From Desulfonatronospira thiodismutans ASO3-1 (GTDB taxonomy: Bacteria; Desulfobacterota; Desulfovibrionia; Desulfovibrionales; Desulfonatronovibrionaceae), in assembly GCF_000174435.1 (NCBI RefSeq), contig NZ_ACJN02000003.1, positions 326,263 through 390,262 on the forward strand: a stretch of 64,000 bases of DNA. Reading direction: 5' to 3'. How positions within the stretch are numbered: position 1 is the stretch's first letter; every line of letters starts with the position of its first letter. Positions 18,072 through 26,205 of the stretch are shown here, in pieces. The position numbers and the translations under genes were made by a program. Below the pieces are notes generated by a model that saw only the letters and a program-made list of their open reading frames with translations, ran no database searches and had not been told where the DNA came from.

Positions 18072-20466
18072 GATGGTGCTTTTTCTCCAGAGCCGGAACC
18101 AGAATAATAGCCGCGAGCATGGCCGGACCAATCCCTGTGAGGATGGTGACCCCAATGGAATAAAGAGCCGGGTGATCAGCCAGAGTCAGTGCCCCGAATC
18201 CTGCCAGGGTGGTAAGGCCGGAAACCAGAACAGCCCGCTCGGTTACCGCATTTTCCCTGCAGGTGATGCGTAAAGTCATAAAAATACCGTAATCCACGCC
18301 CAGACCAAGAACCAGGAACATGGCCGCTATCGAAAAAAGGTTGAATTCGAGACCCAGCAGGGCAGCCCCGATGATCAGGGAGGAAAGCCCGGCCACCGCC
18401 GGCAGCAGGGCCTGGAAAACACGCCGCAGATCCCTGAACAGCAAGGCAGCCAGGGCCAGGACAAAAACGCCGGCTGCAACAAGAAAGCCGGTTATATCTT
18501 TACGCAGATCAGCGGCAATATCCTGGCTCAGAAGCTCCTGGGAAACCAGCCTGGCATCCTGAAACGGCTGTACCCCGGAGTCCACCCCGGATGCAAAGAG
18601 CGCATGCACCTCAGGATTGTCTGGAACCATGGTCACGACTCTTGATGAGTTTTCCTCCGTATACACAAGCATATCCATCGCATCTCCCAGACCCAGGACA
18701 TGAAGCTCTTTTTGGGTGACCGGTTGAGGGACTGCAGCTATAAAATCAAAGAAGGGATCAAATGCCTCTGCCGAGAATCCCAGATCCCGGCTTTCCCTGT
18801 CAATTATCTCCTTGAGCTTTGTCTGGTGTTCGGACCAGAATTTTTGCCATCCCTCCATGGCCTCTTGCTGCCGGGATTCTGGGGGAAGCAAGGGAGCAAG
18901 GCTTATGATTGCCTCTCCGGGCAGCTCTGCAGAAAGGTGTCTGAACAGGTTGTCTGCATTTTTAAGGGACATGTCCAGATCATCGCCCTCAGAAAAGATC
19001 ATGGCCATGCCGCGCACATCCCCCCATGATTCGGTTACGGCCTGCTCTGCCTCTGCCAGCTCTTCAGGGACCTTGTTCAGGGCCTGCAGGCGACCGTCAA
19101 AGCTTATCCCGGGCCAACAAAGCGCGGCTGACAGAACTAGCCCCAGAAAGACGGTTACAGCCGTCCATTTGCCGACATAACTCTGCCTGCGGAATGCCGC
19201 AAAAAGCTTTCTTTGCGGAACTGATCCAGAAGCGGACAAAAAAACGGGCAGGACCATCAGGGCCAAAAGCATGGCGGCGCTCAGCCCGGAAATGGTGAAC
19301 AGAGCTAACTGGCGCTGTCCAGGCAGACTGGACAAAAACAGCATGCTGAAGACACCGCAAGTGGTAAGCCAGCAGAAAAGGATCGGTCTGCACACCCGGG
19401 TCAGGGCCTTGACTGCGGTGGGACCGCTTTGAACCGCATAGTAGACATGCAGGCCATAATCAACTGACAGCCCCATGAGTACAGCACCAAAGCCTATTGT
19501 GATGCCGGACACCGCTGAGCTTGTCACAGCCACGGCGGCAATACCTGCAAGCAGGGATGCAAAGGGAATGGCATAAACCATCAGCCCGCGCCACGTTCGC
19601 ACAAAGCCCAGGTACAGGATCAGAATGCCCAGTGCGGAAACTGCCAGCACAACCACAAGATCCTTCTGAATGGTGTCGGCATTGGCGACAGTATATGAAT
19701 GACCGCTGATGATGTGAGCACGGGCATGGTCTGGAAGCTGCTTTGATATTATCTCCTCAAGCTGCCGGAGCATCTCCCTGGAGCCCCGGGCATCAGTCAT
19801 GTCCACGGGTGATTCCAGAGAAACGAGCACGCTTTTGCGGTCAGCGCTTTGATACACGCCACTGGATTCCAACACCGCGCCGGCATCATTTCCGAACATA
19901 TCCAGGAAGCCCAGCTTTTCCAGGACAATCGTTCGCAATTTCAGCGGATCCATACGAATGACCTTCTTGAGTCCTATTCCCTGCAGGCCGGCAAGATCCT
20001 CCCTGGCCTGCTCCAGAGACTGGCGCACGGCATCAGGCTCGACCTTCTTCTCCATTCGATCCAGATCCTGTACGCTCACAGTTGCCGGCATCAGGTGCAT
20101 CAGGTGCTGCATGGCTTCAGATGGAGCCATCTTGTCCGAGGATGAGGGCATGGGTTCAAACCAGGGAGCACCGGCCTCCGAGCGTATATTCACTCCTGCT
20201 TGCACAAGGGAGTCCGGGGCTTTACCGTCTTGATCCTCAAGGATTACAAAAATCCTGGACAGCAACTGCGCACTGCTGAGCTTACGGAAATCCTCAGCGG
20301 TACGGGAGGAATCGTCGGGGAGCATGGTGCTGATGTCTTCGGAAACGCTGAGGTTCTTCAGCGTGATAAAAGCAAAACTCAGACAAGCGGCAAGAGCCAG
20401 AAGCAACAGGAGTTTTCTATGTGCAAGAAACTCAAAGAGTCGAGAAACCAGGTTCTGGATAGACAT
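18064..20466 (-). CDS. MMPL/RND-type exporter
   Basis: This 800-aa membrane protein has the duplicated layout of MMPL transporters. One helix near residue 20 and a periplasmic loop to about 235 are followed by five helices (including GFGAVLMGLSVDYGLHVYY). A second cycle has a periplasmic loop at about 445-640 and helices ending with AAMFLVLGLGVDYGIFMTL. The two GLxVDYG motifs carry the Asp-Tyr pairs used for proton coupling. It belongs to the hopanoid/polyene exporter branch and is a standard APE component (ApeM-like). It should move the lipid-linked product out of the inner membrane toward LolA. Confidence 0.92.
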   Translation of the reverse strand: MSIQNLVSRLFEFLAHRKLLLLLALAACLSFAFITLKNLSVSEDISTMLPDDSSRTAEDFRKLSSAQLLSRIFVILEDQDGKAPDSLVQAGVNIRSEAGAPWFEPMPSSSDKMAPSEAMQHLMHLMPATVSVQDLDRMEKKVEPDAVRQSLEQAREDLAGLQGIGLKKVIRMDPLKLRTIVLEKLGFLDMFGNDAGAVLESSGVYQSADRKSVLVSLESPVDMTDARGSREMLRQLEEIISKQLPDHARAHIISGHSYTVANADTIQKDLVVVLAVSALGILILYLGFVRTWRGLMVYAIPFASLLAGIAAVAVTSSAVSGITIGFGAVLMGLSVDYGLHVYYAVQSGPTAVKALTRVCRPILFCWLTTCGVFSMLFLSSLPGQRQLALFTISGLSAAMLLALMVLPVFLSASGSVPQRKLFAAFRRQSYVGKWTAVTVFLGLVLSAALCWPGISFDGRLQALNKVPEELAEAEQAVTESWGDVRGMAMIFSEGDDLDMSLKNADNLFRHLSAELPGEAIISLAPLLPPESRQQEAMEGWQKFWSEHQTKLKEIIDRESRDLGFSAEAFDPFFDFIAAVPQPVTQKELHVLGLGDAMDMLVYTEENSSRVVTMVPDNPEVHALFASGVDSGVQPFQDARLVSQELLSQDIAADLRKDITGFLVAAGVFVLALAALLFRDLRRVFQALLPAVAGLSSLIIGAALLGLEFNLFSIAAMFLVLGLGVDYGIFMTLRITCRENAVTERAVLVSGLTTLAGFGALTLADHPALYSIGVTILTGIGPAMLAAIILVPALEKKHHHG

Positions 20467-20469
20467 GGA

Positions 20470-21090
20470 TTAAAACAGCTCATGGTCAAGGTCCTGGTTC
20501 AGGCTGACCTCTTCAAAACGGATGTTCGTCCTGTCGCTGTCATGCTCCAGAATCCTTATTTTTTCTATGTGAGTAGATGTGGAGTCGAAGCTGATGAGCA
20601 CTTTACTGATTATATCCCTGAGCTCCTTTGCCTCCGGCTCGAGTTCGAGGACCATGGGCTCGCTTTCAGCCAGGGTCAAGCTGAAATGATCTTCTATGGC
20701 CTGCAAGTCCATGGTGGACCAGGCAAGCATCTGGTCAACTATAACGGACAAAACCGGATCCCTGGACAGCGGGGCGGACTGGGACATGCCGGACTCTTCG
20801 CTCCAGCGCCGCACCTGCAAGCCGTCTGAAGAAAAACCGAAGACAGAGGGTTCTTCATAAGCCCAGCGGATTCTACCAGGTCGGTCTATGGCAAAGGAGC
20901 CTCTGGAAACCAGGGTTTGATCGAAAACATCCAGATGCTTCTTTTGAACAAAAGAACCGGACACGGTTTGTATGGAATCATGGATTTCATGCAGCTTTTC
21001 CAGAACATCCGCAGGAATGGACTGGTCCTTCCCCCATCCGGTGAAGGGCATCAGAATAAACACAAACAAAGCAAGTGCTGATTTGATCAT
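20470..21090 (-). CDS. LolA-like periplasmic carrier
   Basis: This 206-aa protein has an N-terminal signal peptide (ALALFVFILMPFTGWG). The LolA-like fold is indicated by VSGSFVQKKHLDVFDQTLVSRGSFAIDRPGRIRW near residues 44-76 and a following beta-rich region. Proteins of this subgroup sit next to MMPL exporters in aryl polyene clusters (ApeL-like). They are thought to shuttle the hydrophobic product across the periplasm, not lipoproteins in general. The gene is 3 bp upstream of the MMPL gene and 3 bp downstream of the dehydratase gene. Confidence 0.87.
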   Translation of the reverse strand: MIKSALALFVFILMPFTGWGKDQSIPADVLEKLHEIHDSIQTVSGSFVQKKHLDVFDQTLVSRGSFAIDRPGRIRWAYEEPSVFGFSSDGLQVRRWSEESGMSQSAPLSRDPVLSVIVDQMLAWSTMDLQAIEDHFSLTLAESEPMVLELEPEAKELRDIISKVLISFDSTSTHIEKIRILEHDSDRTNIRFEEVSLNQDLDHELF

Positions 21091-21093
21091 GTT

Positions 21094-21540
21094 TCAGTCC
21101 TGGCCGCTTTCCTGAGAGGCCAGCCAGATTTTCAGCTCCCCGCTGGCCAGTAGTTTGTTCTGACAACGTACTTCACCGGTAAGCAGTACAAAGCCGGCAA
21201 AATCACCTGCAGGCCGAATGGATATGGTCAGGTAGTCCCCTGCACGGGCCTCTCCCCAGAAATGCATCTGCTTTATGCCCACCAGGTATCCTTTTACGCC
21301 CCGGCCTCCGGACTGGACTGCGGTTTTGCCGTTTATGGCGGCAAAGGCCTGAGCCATGAGTTCAGCCAGGGCTTCCCGGGCAAGAAGGCCGTTTTGGTCT
21401 ACAAAAATGTTCCCGTCGTGAATCCTGGCTGCCGCCTCGCCCGAGCCGTCATCTCCTGAGCACAGCACTGTATCCACAAGCCGCATGGGGCGTTCGTGAG
21501 GCATAAGCCCTTCAGCGGATACAGGTTCTTTTGAATTCAT
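21094..21540 (-). CDS. ApeP-like 3-hydroxyacyl-ACP dehydratase
   Basis: From the ATG at 21540 (GAGAGG about 8 nt upstream) this is a 148-aa hot-dog protein. It starts with the family signature LMPHERPMRLVDTVL, in which the His-Arg-Pro-Met-Leu-Val-Asp arrangement is typical of ApeP-type dehydratases. A central helix follows (REALAELMAQAFAAINGK), then the GYLVGIKQMHFWGEARAGD strand. It probably pairs with the small dehydratase at 17017. An in-frame start at 21570 would lie inside the radical SAM/SPASM gene and has no better site. It acts after ketoreduction in each elongation round. Confidence 0.84.
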   Translation of the reverse strand: MNSKEPVSAEGLMPHERPMRLVDTVLCSGDDGSGEAAARIHDGNIFVDQNGLLAREALAELMAQAFAAINGKTAVQSGGRGVKGYLVGIKQMHFWGEARAGDYLTISIRPAGDFAGFVLLTGEVRCQNKLLASGELKIWLASQESGQD

Positions 21541-21542
21541 AT

Positions 21543-22589
21543 CTATATCCTCTCGGGGTTTTTCCAGCATAGAGGGTCAGCCGCCAGATAGTCGCCGGTA
21601 TACTGGTAAGCCATGCCCCTGCAGCCATAACAGTATGGATGCAGTTCGCAATCCCGGCATGCTCCCTTGATGTTTTCCCGGATGTTGCGCAGGTCCTGGA
21701 CAACCCTGCTTTGGTGCAGAATACGGGCAAGACTGTCCCGGCGGATATTACCCACCTTGATGTTAACGCCGGGGCAGGGAATTACGTCGCCATGTACTGT
21801 TACCGTGCAAGTGTAGAGATGGCGCATGCAGGTCAGGCCGGCAACCGGAGGATGGGGCTCCCATTCGAATCCAAATCTCTCTTTGTCCATAAGGGATAAT
21901 CTTTGAAAAAGATCGCGGATCTCTTCTGGTTCCAGAAAAAGATCAGGGTGTTTTCTGGCCCGCCCCTGCAAAGTAATGGTTTCAAAGTAGGGAACCATGC
22001 TGTTTTCTCTGATCCAGGCCCACATCTCGGGCAGTTCGTCAAGATTATGTCTGCATATGACAGTCTGTACGCCCAAGGCAAGTCCTGAAGAAGGGTAGCC
22101 GGCCTGTTGCAGATGTTTGAATCCCTGGCTGATATCCTGGAAAGCCCCCGGTCTTCCGGCAAGCCGGTCCTGAACTTCGGGGTTCATGCTGTTCATTTTA
22201 ATAACAGGACTGACCCCGAGCTCAGCGAATATTTCAGCCGTTTCAGCGGTAATGAGCGTGCCGTTGGTGAAGAGGTCTATGGCTGCCCCGCGCTTGTAAA
22301 TATGCTGCAGTACAGGCAGGATCTGCGGGTGAGCCAGAGGCTCCCCACCGCCCAGAACGATTATTCTTCTGGCTCCGAGCTCCACTGCCTGGTCAACAGC
22401 AGCAGTAATCTCTTCAAAACGCAATTCATTTTCCAACGGCGCGCCGGATTCAGCATAACAATAGATGCAGCGCAGATTGCAGGCCATGGACAGTTCAAGC
22501 TCCATGGACAGTATCCGACCCGTAGTCCTTGCTTTTTCAATTTCTGGTTGGGAAAAATGGTTCCCCCAGAATTTGTTGCACTTACTCAT
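21543..22589 (-). CDS. Radical SAM/SPASM protein
   Basis: This 348-aa enzyme has the radical SAM motif CNLRCIYC (Cys37, 41, 44) and the GGGEPLAHP SAM-binding turn. Its C-terminal SPASM region holds further cysteines (VIPCPG; CRDCELHPYCYGCRG) for auxiliary Fe-S clusters. The start at 22589 has AGGGA upstream and overlaps the ligase gene by 8 nt. SPASM enzymes usually modify peptides, but some act on sugars or alcohols. Its location between the AMP-ligase and dehydratase genes suggests it modifies the starter unit or head group. It is not a standard APE gene, so its role is open. Confidence 0.9.
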   Translation of the reverse strand: MSKCNKFWGNHFSQPEIEKARTTGRILSMELELSMACNLRCIYCYAESGAPLENELRFEEITAAVDQAVELGARRIIVLGGGEPLAHPQILPVLQHIYKRGAAIDLFTNGTLITAETAEIFAELGVSPVIKMNSMNPEVQDRLAGRPGAFQDISQGFKHLQQAGYPSSGLALGVQTVICRHNLDELPEMWAWIRENSMVPYFETITLQGRARKHPDLFLEPEEIRDLFQRLSLMDKERFGFEWEPHPPVAGLTCMRHLYTCTVTVHGDVIPCPGVNIKVGNIRRDSLARILHQSRVVQDLRNIRENIKGACRDCELHPYCYGCRGMAYQYTGDYLAADPLCWKNPERI

Positions 22590-23898
22590 ACAGTTCTTCC
22601 CTGAGGTCAAAAAAAGTGGCTGGTTTGCGTTTACCCTGGACCATGGTCCGGGTCTGCACTGCTTCTGGATCGGTCAGAACAACCTCGGGTTTGATTCTGA
22701 TTCTGGAGGCGATCCTTTCAGCAACCATGAGAGAGGTTAAGCCAGGAGACCGGGTGCCTGCTACCACCCGGACATGGTCGGACAGGGCAAACCTTCCTGT
22801 GACCTCGATATAGAAATTGACAACTTCAGGAATCTCCTGAAGCACAGAGAAAATGGCCTGAGGGTATACAGTAGTGCCCTTTATCTTCAAAAGCTGACAC
22901 TTGCGTCCCAGAATAGGGCTCAGGCGGGGGGTGCTGCGGCCGCAGGAACAGGGATCCGTGTGCAGAACCGCCATATCCCCGGTCCTGAAACGCAGCAAAG
23001 GCATCCCGGCAACCTGCAGAGGGGTGGTAACCACTTCTCCCGATTCTCCCTGCTTCACCGGCTCCCCATCTTTATTCAATATCTCCACCACGATCAACTC
23101 AGGGTGAAAATGCCCTCCTTTCCCCTGTTCACATTCGCAAAAAGTCGTGGCCATCTCTGTGCTGGCATAGGTGCCAAAAATTTTTGCACCCCAGAATTCT
23201 TGCAGCCTCTTGCCCAGCGGAGACAAAGTAAAATCCTGGTTTCGGACCGGCTCCCCTATGCATACCAGACGCTGCATGCCCAGCGACCTCGGATCTTCCC
23301 CCTTTTCCGCCAGGCGCTGGGCTACTGTCAACATCAGTGTGGGCACTCCGACCATGGCCGTGGGCCTGTGGCTTTGCACCAGATCCATGAGTACCGGCAT
23401 GCTGCTGGATCCAGCACGTATGATTGCGGCACCGATGCGCATCAGCCCCATGAAATAGGCCAGGCCGGCCATGAAACAGCGGTCCATGGCAGCGGCTATA
23501 AGGACTTTGTCCCTCTTGTGGATACCGGCAGCCCCAAAGGCTGTTTCTTCGTTGAAAGCGAGCCTGTCAAGATCGCCTCGGGTCTGCTTCAGAGCGGCAG
23601 GATGTCCTGTGGTTCCCGAAGTAAGACAGAGATCCGCCACTTCTTCTTCCGCCACGCAGAGGAAATCCTGCGTGTACCCCTCCAGGTCGGACTTGCTGGT
23701 TATGGGAAATTTCCGCAGATCGTCCAGCTGGGCGATGCTTTCCTGATCCAGTCCCGAGTCAGTGAATATCTTGCGGTAAAAGCGGGAATTCCGGGACAGA
23801 TACTGTACATGATTCTTTAAAAGCGCAAGCTGGCGCTTGTAAATCTTTTCCGGGGCGGCAAATTCCAGTCCCGGGCTGAATGCATGCTTCCACGTCAT
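22582..23898 (-). CDS. PaaK-like AMP-dependent acyl/aryl ligase
   Basis: This 438-aa adenylate-forming enzyme resembles phenylacetate-CoA ligases. The motifs visible are DLCLTSGTTGHPAALK (phosphate loop), GTYASTEMATTFCECEQG (adenine-binding region), RFRTGDMAVLHTDPCSCGRSTPRL and a C-terminal ACT-like lid ending in VQTRTMVQGKRKPATFFD with the expected Lys. In APE clusters the ligase loads the aryl starter acid onto an ACP. A PaaK-type member fits activation of an aromatic acid. The gene overlaps the PlsC gene by ATGA. The starter acid cannot be deduced, and no ammonia-lyase or chorismate lyase gene is present in the window. Confidence 0.88.
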   Translation of the reverse strand: MTWKHAFSPGLEFAAPEKIYKRQLALLKNHVQYLSRNSRFYRKIFTDSGLDQESIAQLDDLRKFPITSKSDLEGYTQDFLCVAEEEVADLCLTSGTTGHPAALKQTRGDLDRLAFNEETAFGAAGIHKRDKVLIAAAMDRCFMAGLAYFMGLMRIGAAIIRAGSSSMPVLMDLVQSHRPTAMVGVPTLMLTVAQRLAEKGEDPRSLGMQRLVCIGEPVRNQDFTLSPLGKRLQEFWGAKIFGTYASTEMATTFCECEQGKGGHFHPELIVVEILNKDGEPVKQGESGEVVTTPLQVAGMPLLRFRTGDMAVLHTDPCSCGRSTPRLSPILGRKCQLLKIKGTTVYPQAIFSVLQEIPEVVNFYIEVTGRFALSDHVRVVAGTRSPGLTSLMVAERIASRIRIKPEVVLTDPEAVQTRTMVQGKRKPATFFDLREELYE

Positions 23899-24728
23899 TT
23901 GTTACTCTCCTGGCTGCACCGGCGCATATCGGCCAAAGCCTGGTCTATACGCTCCTTGACCTGCTTACGCAGAGCAACATGGTCTGATTCCCCGGAAAAA
24001 CCTGATGGCTCAATGCTGCCCAGGGCCTGCATGCGCACTGTGGCCGGGGCCATGAAAAATCGCCCCGGAGGCAGGAGCTGGTCGGTTCCGCTTATGCAGA
24101 CTGGCACCAGAGGCGTATCAGTCTGCACTGCCAGCTTGAAGGCCCCGGAATAAAAGCGCCCCAGCTCGCCGTCCCGGCTGCGATGCCCTTCAGGAAAGAA
24201 CATCAGGGAAACACCCTGAGACAAAAGCGCACTGCAACGCCTCATAGCCCTGTCCACACCAAGAGACTCCATATCCACATAGCCTGCCAGACGCATAAAC
24301 GGGGCGTACCAGAACATGCGGAAAGGCCATTTTCGTACTGTAAAAGCCACATTACTGAAGGGCAAGGCACCCATGCAGAATATATCAAAAAAAGACAGAT
24401 GGTTGACAACGATAATGCAGGGCACAGGGAAACGATCAGCACTCAAACCATCAGTTTCAAAGCGCACAAAAGGAGACATTATGACCATCCAGATCCGGCC
24501 GTAAACCCAGATGAAATAACGTACAGTCCGGCCAACATCGCGACCTGCCAGGAACTTGGCCAGCGGCAGGACCAGGGGAGCAAGAAGAATAAAAAAAAGA
24601 GTCTGGAGAATAAGCAGAGGATAGACCGTTAGGTTCATGATCAAAGCCTGTATGCTCAATCGGCTGCGGCTGCTTCGCAACACGGTCCTGGAGGGGCCGG
24701 TTCCGGAAGGCCTGACAGGGTCAGTCAT
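23895..24728 (-). CDS. PlsC-like 1-acyl-glycerol-phosphate acyltransferase
   Basis: At 277 aa it has the acyltransferase motif NHLSFFD (His110, Asp115) and the downstream FFPEGHRSRDGELGRFYSGAFKLA block that binds the phosphate head group. A strongly hydrophobic segment at about residues 35-60 anchors it in the membrane. APE loci carry such an enzyme, thought to attach the polyene acyl chain to a glycerol- or sugar-based anchor. ATGA overlaps with both neighbours (ACP gene upstream, ligase gene downstream) place it in the core operon. Together with the LpxL-like enzyme it gives the locus two acyltransferases. Confidence 0.9.
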   Translation of the reverse strand: MTDPVRPSGTGPSRTVLRSSRSRLSIQALIMNLTVYPLLILQTLFFILLAPLVLPLAKFLAGRDVGRTVRYFIWVYGRIWMVIMSPFVRFETDGLSADRFPVPCIIVVNHLSFFDIFCMGALPFSNVAFTVRKWPFRMFWYAPFMRLAGYVDMESLGVDRAMRRCSALLSQGVSLMFFPEGHRSRDGELGRFYSGAFKLAVQTDTPLVPVCISGTDQLLPPGRFFMAPATVRMQALGSIEPSGFSGESDHVALRKQVKERIDQALADMRRCSQESNK

Positions 24729-24979
24729 TCCAGTTCCTTTTTCTTCTCTTCGATAAATGCGTATAGGTCACCCATTGTCCGTATGTTCTGGATGGCTTTT
24801 TCATCCCTGAGTTTACAACCAAAGGCATTTTCCAGCACTATAACCATGTCCACGGCATCCAGGCTGTCCAGCCCAAGGTCGTTGTATAGATGTGCTTCCG
24901 GACTCATGTCCGCCGGTTCAAGCTCAAACTCCTCGCTCAGAGCTCTGTTTACGGTTTCAATGATTTGCTGCTGCGTCAT
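24725..24979 (-). CDS. Acyl carrier protein
   Basis: This 84-aa ACP has the phosphopantetheine serine at Ser39 in LYNDLGLDSLDAVDMVIVLE. It is the second carrier of the cluster and is encoded between a ketosynthase gene and a PlsC gene, with 4-nt ATGA overlaps on both sides. APE systems use two ACPs, one of which carries the aryl starter. Which of the two here is the starter carrier is not evident. Confidence 0.93.
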   Translation of the reverse strand: MTQQQIIETVNRALSEEFELEPADMSPEAHLYNDLGLDSLDAVDMVIVLENAFGCKLRDEKAIQNIRTMGDLYAFIEEKKKELE

Positions 24980-26205
24980 ACGTATTTCCTTACAACCAGA
25001 GATGTGTTGACTCCGCCCAGGGCAAAGTTATTTTTGAGCGCCGTTTTCACGGCACATGACTCAAGCGTTTGTACGTGGCGGACCATGGCACAGTCTTCAC
25101 TGGGAATGTTCAGGTTCAGAGTCGGCAGGCAGACCTCCTCCTGCAACATATTGAGCATGCCGATCATTTCCAGGGAACCGCTGGCAGCCAGCGAATGCCC
25201 GAAGTGCCCCTTGAAACTGCTTACCGGAATATCTGCTCCGAATATATGTTCTATGGCTCTGCATTCGGCCGAGTCTCCCAGTGTTGTCGCCGTGGCGTGC
25301 GCATTGACATAATCTACTTCATCAGAACCAACTCCTGCACTGGCCAGAGCCATGCGCATGCATTGCTCTATCCGGGCGGAGTCGGGAGTGGAGATGTTCG
25401 AAGTATCTGTATTGGAAGCAAACCCGACAATTTCCGCCAGTATCGAGGCCCCGCGGCTCAAAGCTGAATCAAGGGATTCCAGAACGAGGATTCCACATCC
25501 CTCGGAGCATACTATTCCGTCACGTCTTTCGTCAAAGGGGCGTGGAGAACTGTCAGGGACGGTATTGAACTGTGTCGATGCTGCATTGATAATATCAAAA
25601 ATGGCCACTGTCAACGGATGCAGTTCTTCAGCCCCGCCGCAGAGCACAATATCCTGACGACCCAGTGCAATCGCCTCAAAGGCCAGGCCGATTGCCTGCA
25701 CTCCTGTGGCACAGGCTGCTGAGGGGGCCAGGATTCGGCCGGTGATGCCCAGGGACTGTGCGACATTGGCGGCACAGCTGTGGCCCATGATTTTAAAGAA
25801 AAGAGATGACTTGACCCGTTCAACAGAGAAGTCTTGTAAATAATCGGAGAAAAAATCCTGTAGAGTCTGAGGGCTGCTTACTGTTGTGCCGATAATGACT
25901 CCAGTCTGTTCCGAACGGCGCTGCTCTTCCCGGACATCTGCCATTTCCAGGGCTTCCATGGCGGCCAGAGTGGAATAAACAGACATCCTGGACATGGACC
26001 TTCTGAACTTCCGGGGAATCTGTTTTTCGTCCAGGTCCGGAACCACCCCGGCGATATGACACCGCAAACCCTTGACCGTTTCCAGGTCAGGCACCTGCCT
26101 GATGGCGCTGGCACCCTTTTTTAACGAAGAATATAAGATGTCGGCACCCATCCCATAAGGAGAAACAGCGCCCATCCCGGTTACCACGACTCGGTTCAGC
26201 GACAT
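24976..26205 (-). CDS. 3-oxoacyl-ACP synthase (FabF-like)
   Basis: From the ATG at 26205 (AGAGG 7 nt upstream) this is a 409-aa ketosynthase. The frame is open to 26436 but the extra segment lies inside the oxidoreductase gene. The active site is intact: Cys165 in PSAACATGVQAIG, His303 in NAHATATTLGD and His337 in SFKGHFGHSLAASG. The second block reads NAHATAT where FabF has NAHGTST. The gene overlaps the oxidoreductase gene by 10 nt and the ACP gene by 4 nt. It provides one of the condensations; the specific step is unknown. Confidence 0.93.
   Translation of the reverse strand: MSLNRVVVTGMGAVSPYGMGADILYSSLKKGASAIRQVPDLETVKGLRCHIAGVVPDLDEKQIPRKFRRSMSRMSVYSTLAAMEALEMADVREEQRRSEQTGVIIGTTVSSPQTLQDFFSDYLQDFSVERVKSSLFFKIMGHSCAANVAQSLGITGRILAPSAACATGVQAIGLAFEAIALGRQDIVLCGGAEELHPLTVAIFDIINAASTQFNTVPDSSPRPFDERRDGIVCSEGCGILVLESLDSALSRGASILAEIVGFASNTDTSNISTPDSARIEQCMRMALASAGVGSDEVDYVNAHATATTLGDSAECRAIEHIFGADIPVSSFKGHFGHSLAASGSLEMIGMLNMLQEEVCLPTLNLNIPSEDCAMVRHVQTLESCAVKTALKNNFALGGVNTSLVVRKYV

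Noticed and set aside
22774-23820. 348-aa plus-strand frame over the AMP ligase gene
   Set aside because: Antisense shadow of a gene with clear motifs.
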